A stretch of DNA of 56,117 nt, taken from the NCBI GenBank assembly GCA_947456625.1, contig CANGQJ010000015.1:1-56117 (forward strand), in the 5' to 3' direction. Under the pieces are notes generated by a model. It ran no database searches. It was not told the DNA's origin and was given only the letters and a program-made list of their open reading frames with translations. The translations under genes were made by a program, and so were the position numbers. Source of the DNA: Bacteroidota bacterium (GTDB lineage: Bacteria; Bacteroidota; Bacteroidia; Chitinophagales; Chitinophagaceae). Positions within the stretch are counted from its first letter, which is position 1. Each line of letters begins with the position of its first letter. Positions 52,654 to 56,117 of this stretch are shown here, piece by piece.

Positions 52654-54147
52654 ATGTATCAATTCTTTTTTATACGTAAGTCAAAGAGTAATCCCAAAAT
52701 GGGAACAATCTATAAAGCGGTATATGACGACCGAAAACCAATTAGTAGAGATTCACTTAAAATTTCAATCCCTTTAAAACTTTGGGATGAGAAAAGGCAG
52801 CAGGTTAGACAGAGTTCAGAGATTGAGCACGAAAAGGTTAATTACCTGCTGAATCAACACAAGTCAAATTTCTTAGCCGCTAACAAAAAAGCAGTTAAAA
52901 TCAATAGGGAATGTTTTATTGAATTTGCATTAGATTATTTGGAAAAGAACTATTCCAACGTGGGGACAAGAATAAAATACACTACCGTAATTAAATCATT
53001 ACAAAAATATGTTAGTGAGGTATTGGGTATGAATACGCTGCCGTTTGAAGAGCTGCGTAAAATAGATTTTATCAATGGGTATAAGAAATGGGTTTTTAAG
53101 CGTCAGTATAAAAAGCGGGACGATACTGTTATTAAAAGAACCAGAACTGTATTCAACTACGTAATCGTAATTCAAACCTTTGTTAAAAGGTATAATGAAT
53201 TGAACCCAGAGAAGGATGAAATCAAAACCATACATTATGCAGTCGGTGTTGAAGATTTTGATATTGTTGAACCTAAGATGTTGTATCCCGATGAAATTAA
53301 ACGACTGATAGATTATACCTACAGTTCTTACAGAAAGACTGACAAAACCATGCACGCAAAGTATCAGTTCTTATTTCAATTTTTTGCCAGCGGGTTAAGA
53401 GTAAGTGATATTCTGCTACTAAATTATAAGCACTTCACTAAAGGCAGAATTGAATTTGTGGTAAAGAAGAGTGGCAAGAAAATTAGTATTCCTTTTATGT
53501 ATAATGCTTGTAAAATGTTGGGGTATTTCTATCCCAATGAATATGAGGCGGCAGTAATAGAGAATCCACTTGGTGATATTGATTTGATGTCATATGAGGT
53601 TGAAGAGCTAATAAGTGTTAATTCAAATAAGAAACCATTAGCGGACTTAACTATAAAAGATTTGGTGCAGTTTAAACAGTTCTTAGATGATGATAGGAGT
53701 AATGATAATACAAATAGGTTAAAGGTGCTGAAAGACATTGTTTCCAGGGTTGAAAAACAGGTAGCCAATTCTATGTGTAGGATTATCGGTGAAAAACCTA
53801 GTGGTTTGGTATTTGATTATTTAGAATATGAGGATTTTAAGGATTTGAGGATTATGGATAAGAAGGAACTAACCAAAGCGCAGACGTATAAATTACATCG
53901 TGGTAGAACAAAATACAATGGAAGATTAACAAGGATTGCAAAAAGAATTGGTATAGATAAAATCACATCACATGTTAGTCGTCACAGCTTTGCTTACTAT
54001 ATGTTAAGTACAGGTGCTACTGTTGAGGAGATTAGTTTTGCATTGGGTCACGCTTCTATTGAGATTACACAGTCATATATTAAACAGTTCCCAAGTAAGT
54101 ATAGCGATGACGCAATTGATAGGTTTGGTTCAAGTTTTAGTATCTAA
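52654..54147 (+). CDS. Tyrosine recombinase (integrase)
   Basis: 497 residues. An N-terminal arm-binding domain (about 1-70, basic with aromatic residues) and a SAM-like core-binding domain (90-190) lead to the catalytic domain. The full set is present: R249 in FASGLRVSD, H440-x-x-R443 in SHVSRHSFAY, H466 in LGHASIEITQS and the nucleophile Y475 in QSYIKQF. The arrangement matches integrases of Bacteroidota elements that insert into tRNA genes. It should cut at the tRNA-Arg fragment at 48850. A hairpin and a minus-strand RHH gene lie downstream. Confidence 0.92.
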   Translation: MYQFFFIRKSKSNPKMGTIYKAVYDDRKPISRDSLKISIPLKLWDEKRQQVRQSSEIEHEKVNYLLNQHKSNFLAANKKAVKINRECFIEFALDYLEKNYSNVGTRIKYTTVIKSLQKYVSEVLGMNTLPFEELRKIDFINGYKKWVFKRQYKKRDDTVIKRTRTVFNYVIVIQTFVKRYNELNPEKDEIKTIHYAVGVEDFDIVEPKMLYPDEIKRLIDYTYSSYRKTDKTMHAKYQFLFQFFASGLRVSDILLLNYKHFTKGRIEFVVKKSGKKISIPFMYNACKMLGYFYPNEYEAAVIENPLGDIDLMSYEVEELISVNSNKKPLADLTIKDLVQFKQFLDDDRSNDNTNRLKVLKDIVSRVEKQVANSMCRIIGEKPSGLVFDYLEYEDFKDLRIMDKKELTKAQTYKLHRGRTKYNGRLTRIAKRIGIDKITSHVSRHSFAYYMLSTGATVEEISFALGHASIEITQSYIKQFPSKYSDDAIDRFGSSFSI

Positions 54148-54247
54148 ATTACCAGCCCTGCCTGCAGTTAGTCCTGCAGGAAGGAGATGTATGTATCCGT
54201 TCTTATATATACGTATATATGAAGGGGGGTATGTAAGCGACGATACC

Positions 54248-54282
54248 TCAAAAAAAATCCTGGGCAATTTCGTCCAGGATTT
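54248..54282 (-). terminator. Terminator for the minus-strand RHH gene
   Basis: AAATCCTGG (54255-54263) pairs with CCAGGATTT (54274-54282) over a 10-base loop. On the minus strand the stem is followed by a run of T (A-run 54250-54257 on the plus strand). It lies 60-95 bases beyond the stop of the RHH gene and also past the convergent integrase. Confidence 0.75.
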
Positions 54283-54343
54283 CAAAAAATGGTGGTGCTA
54301 ATAAAAGTGATTATTTGCTAGTATGTTCCACGCGGAGCAATCG

Positions 54344-54517
54344 TTAGCTCAGACATTCAGGATACTTTAATTTGTAAAGTTCAAATAAAGATTCACGTAC
54401 GATGTCAGATTTTTGACGGCGTGTAATACTGCATAGTTTTTCTAATCTTTCTTTTTCTACTGTATCAATTCTTAGTCTTACAAATTCGTTTTTGGTAATG
54501 TCTTTTTTGGTTCTCAT
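54344..54517 (-). CDS. Ribbon-helix-helix DNA-binding protein
   Basis: 57 residues, ATG at 54517, stop at 54344. The N-terminal strand (NEFVRLRIDTVEKERLEKL) and two helices (RRQKSDIVRESLFELYKLK) form the RHH fold; the R-x-x-S-x-I-V-R-E pattern is typical of CopG/Arc-type repressors. It points toward the integrase, which is convergent, and ends at a terminator. It may regulate the element's lysogeny or transfer genes, or be an antitoxin without a visible toxin. Confidence 0.75.
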   Translation of the reverse strand: MRTKKDITKNEFVRLRIDTVEKERLEKLCSITRRQKSDIVRESLFELYKLKYPECLS

Positions 54518-54635
54518 ATATCTTCTTTATATATAAATATCAGGGAATGGTTAAAGTTTGTTCCACTTGCCATATTTTTTGTAGGCACAATGGATTTTGG
54601 TAGTTCTCGCAGTATTTATTATAAAATGGAATACA

Positions 54636-55310
54636 ATGGGAAACAAAAACAAACAAACTAAAGGAATCTGGATACCTGAAGAAATCAAGGTTGATAAAAA
54701 ATTAGACTGGACTAATAAGGCGTTGCTTTCAGAAATCTATTCACTTTGTGAATTACCTGATGGTTGTATAGCTTCAGATAACCATTTTGGAAAACTACTG
54801 GGTATAAAAAGACCATCAGTTAACAAAAGAGTAAATAAGTTGGAGGAGTTAGGGTATATCACCGCTAAAAATCATTACAAAGGAAAACTATGTATAGGGA
54901 GAACAATTACAAAGGGTAGTTCTGTTAAGAAACATACCATAGTTCCTGAAGTAGAGGAAGTTAGTTCTCATGATAGTCAGGAGGTAGTTCTTGAAGTAGA
55001 GGAAGTTAGTTCTCTTGAGAACACAACTAATACATTAACTAATTCAGATATAATAATTCAAGAAACAATCCAGTATACTGGTGAAGTTAAAAATTCTGCA
55101 ATGTCAATGAATCAATTTTTAAATTCTAGGTATGAAGAACTAATATTTGAACTAGTAGAAAAATCTAGTTTAGGGCAAGATGTTTTCTTTTATACTGAAC
55201 CAGCGAATTTAGATATGTTTAGGGCTGCAGTTGATGAAAAAGAATATAATTTGGTATATCCAGTTCTTGTTAACGTAATAGATATTGGCAGGAAATTATA
55301 TGGTAATTAA
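54636..55310 (+). CDS. Winged-helix DNA-binding protein, replication-initiator-like
   Basis: 224 residues from ATG 54636; a TTG 13 codons earlier is an unlikely start. Residues 10-75 (GIWIPEEIKVDKKLDWTNKA, then FGKLLGIKRPSVNKRVNKLE and ELGYI) form a winged-helix like those in element replication or DnaD-like proteins. The middle contains two copies of a 45-base repeat giving EVEEVSS twice (54941-54970, 54986-55014). The C-terminal half is helical with NQFLNSRYEELIFELVEKSS. It overlaps the next gene by 11 bases. Confidence 0.55.
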   Translation: MGNKNKQTKGIWIPEEIKVDKKLDWTNKALLSEIYSLCELPDGCIASDNHFGKLLGIKRPSVNKRVNKLEELGYITAKNHYKGKLCIGRTITKGSSVKKHTIVPEVEEVSSHDSQEVVLEVEEVSSLENTTNTLTNSDIIIQETIQYTGEVKNSAMSMNQFLNSRYEELIFELVEKSSLGQDVFFYTEPANLDMFRAAVDEKEYNLVYPVLVNVIDIGRKLYGN

Positions 55311-55602
55311 AATCACCCTCAACGAAGAGGTGAGTGGAACGAACCATGACGAAGTCTCACGACTTCAAAACCCACCCCCAATTCCGCTCGCCCCCTCCCT
55401 TAAATTACTAAACGGAATAGTCCCAAAAGTGGTTAATTCTTGTACCATTTTATCGGGAGGAGTTAAGCGAATTGTAATTGAACGAAAATCACACAATATA
55501 TTTCCTTTGTATTTCAGCACTACCGATAGGAGTATTACGAACCTAAAATCAACTAAACGGAATATTCAGGAAAGTGAGTTGTGGGAACTAGTTAAATATT
55601 GA
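55300..55602 (+). CDS. Small protein of unknown function
   Basis: 100 residues from ATG 55300, overlapping the previous stop by 11 bases. The sequence has a proline-rich patch (NPPPIPLAPSLK) and a basic segment (GVKRIVIERKSHNIF). I recognise no family. Codon use and position suggest it is real and translated with the winged-helix gene; a TTG five codons upstream is an alternative start. Confidence 0.45.
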   Translation: MVIKITLNEEVSGTNHDEVSRLQNPPPIPLAPSLKLLNGIVPKVVNSCTILSGGVKRIVIERKSHNIFPLYFSTTDRSITNLKSTKRNIQESELWELVKY

Positions 55603-55657
55603 GCTATTCGTGAATACCGAACACTTTAAAATTAATTTCCAAATTAGTGTATTAATG

Positions 55658-55672
55658 TATCACATAGTGATA
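55658..55672. promoter_or_regulatory. Inverted repeat TATCAC-ATA-GTGATA, possible operator
   Basis: Exact six-base arms with a three-base spacer, in the 89-base gap before the short gene at 55692. No T-run follows. It could be a target for one of the small DNA-binding proteins of the element. Confidence 0.4.
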
Positions 55673-55691
55673 TTTATATTAAACAACAATA

Positions 55692-55856
55692 ATGAAATTA
55701 GTACCACTTACAAATGAAAAGAAATCTAATCGTATGAAGATGATTATCACAACCGAACAACTAAACACGCTTGCTCAAAACGTCATCAACGAACAGGAGC
55801 AAGGAAAAATAAAGAATACCCATTTAATTAAAGTAAATAATGCAAAGAAGAAATAA
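55692..55856 (+). CDS. Small basic protein (54 residues)
   Basis: ATG at 55692, TAA at 55854-55856. The product starts MKLVPLTNEKKSNRMKMIIT and ends with NNAKKK; the middle (TTEQLNTLAQNVINEQEQGK) is a likely helix. It overlaps the next gene by 17 bases in another frame, a sign of translational coupling. Family unknown; it could be a small DNA- or RNA-binding protein of the element. Confidence 0.45.
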   Translation: MKLVPLTNEKKSNRMKMIITTEQLNTLAQNVINEQEQGKIKNTHLIKVNNAKKK

Positions 55857-56117
55857 AAGAAAAGTAAGACATCAAGAAAAAGTGGTATTTGTATTAGATA
55901 GAAACTCGCAGAACAGAAATACTCCCAAAGCAGAAGGAACTTATAACTATGTAAGAAGCATGGTTGATATGATGCTCCGAAAAAGCGGTGTTGATACAGA
56001 TGAGGTTTTTGTGGGTGGAAGGAAAAGAGACCTATGTATGTGGATTTCAGGGATATTGGAGTTTTACCAATACAGTGAGATTAATATACAGGACAACACC
56101 CACTTTTATGACCTTGA
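55840..56117 (+). CDS. Unknown protein, N-terminal part (runs off the window)
   Basis: An ATG at 55840 starts a frame that stays open to the window end (92 codons). The start is basic (MQRRNKRKVRHQEKVVFVLD), followed by MVDMMLRKSGVDTDEVFVGG and CMWISGILEFYQYS. No family is recognisable from this part. It overlaps the end of the preceding small gene by 17 bases. Confidence 0.5.
   Translation, partial: MQRRNKRKVRHQEKVVFVLDRNSQNRNTPKAEGTYNYVRSMVDMMLRKSGVDTDEVFVGGRKRDLCMWISGILEFYQYSEINIQDNTHFYDL

Larger units (their letters stand above)
48850..56117. mobile_element. Left end of an integrated element (continues past the window)
   Basis: Evidence: a cut tRNA-Arg(CCU) fragment at the left boundary, repeated GTGTGTAG sites beside it, a tyrosine recombinase at 52654, two ParB-like genes, small DNA-binding proteins and many genes with no recognisable function. 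The intact tRNA is expected beyond the right edge. No conjugation, capsid or tail genes are in this part, so the class (phage, ICE, mobilisable island or satellite) cannot be decided. Confidence 0.65.

Noticed and set aside
54014..54301. 95-residue open frame after the integrase
   Set aside because: It starts inside the integrase in another frame, runs into a terminator region and has low-complexity, unconserved content; the minus-strand RHH gene is the real gene nearby.
1..56117. CRISPR array or insertion sequence
   Set aside because: I saw no regularly spaced direct repeats and no transposase-like frame; the short repeats found are promoter- or attachment-associated.

Overview
The window looks like a Bacteroidota chromosome segment. 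The DNA is very AT-rich, promoters fit the TTTG / TAnnTTTG pattern, Shine-Dalgarno sites are rare, many exported proteins end their signal peptide in A-Q, and Wzi-type outer-membrane proteins and a Bacteroidota-style tyrosine recombinase are present. I cannot name the genus.

Layout. (1) 1-150: tail of an M20-type metallopeptidase. (2) 300-8661: first surface-polysaccharide operon with two Wzi barrels, a Wzz co-polymerase, GT9-like and GT25 glycosyltransferases, a Wzy/WaaL-type polymerase or ligase and a Wzx flippase. Facing it on the minus strand (8653-11708) are a third Wzi and a WcaJ/WbaP-type initiating phosphoglycosyltransferase. (3) 12043-15724: Wza-like export protein and a second Wzz. 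(4) 15888-37952: second O-antigen/capsule locus. rfbB-rfbA and rfbC-rmlD flank a variable core with a methyltransferase, an Amj-type flippase, two rhamnosyltransferase-like GT2 enzymes, an EpsG-type polymerase, a discrete acyl-building module (adenylation enzyme, GNAT, three carrier proteins, three ketoreductase-type SDRs, two KASIII, one metallo-hydrolase), PglD/PglE/PglC homologues and gmd-fcl. (5) 38071-40029: PglF/WbpM-type dehydratase. (6) 40056-48138: barrel protein, VanZ-like protein carrying a GC-rich hairpin insert, a module of 50-aa membrane protein, kinase-like/methyltransferase fusion and sulfatase-like protein behind a G16 tract, a metacaspase with a secreted partner, and a WecG/TagA glycosyltransferase. 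(7) 48850-end: left end of an element integrated in tRNA-Arg(CCU), with candidate arm-type sites, integrase, two ParB-like proteins (one apparently fused to a dead DNA methyltransferase), a PD-(D/E)XK-like protein and small regulators.

How the genes work together. The second locus appears to make dTDP-rhamnose, GDP-fucose and a UDP-2,4-diamino-trideoxy sugar (PglF, PglE, PglD), with PglC starting the repeat unit on undecaprenyl phosphate. The roughly 8.6-kb acyl module has carriers, condensing enzymes and ketoreductases but no dehydratase or enoyl reductase. It is therefore predicted to build a short beta-hydroxylated, perhaps amino-acid-primed, acyl chain that PglD places on the 4-amino group. 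This is the most novel system in the window. The locus has no Wzx of its own, so the Amj-like protein is the candidate flippase. Export would use the Wza/Wzz genes at 12-15.7 kb. All functions are inferred from motifs and context; no search was run.
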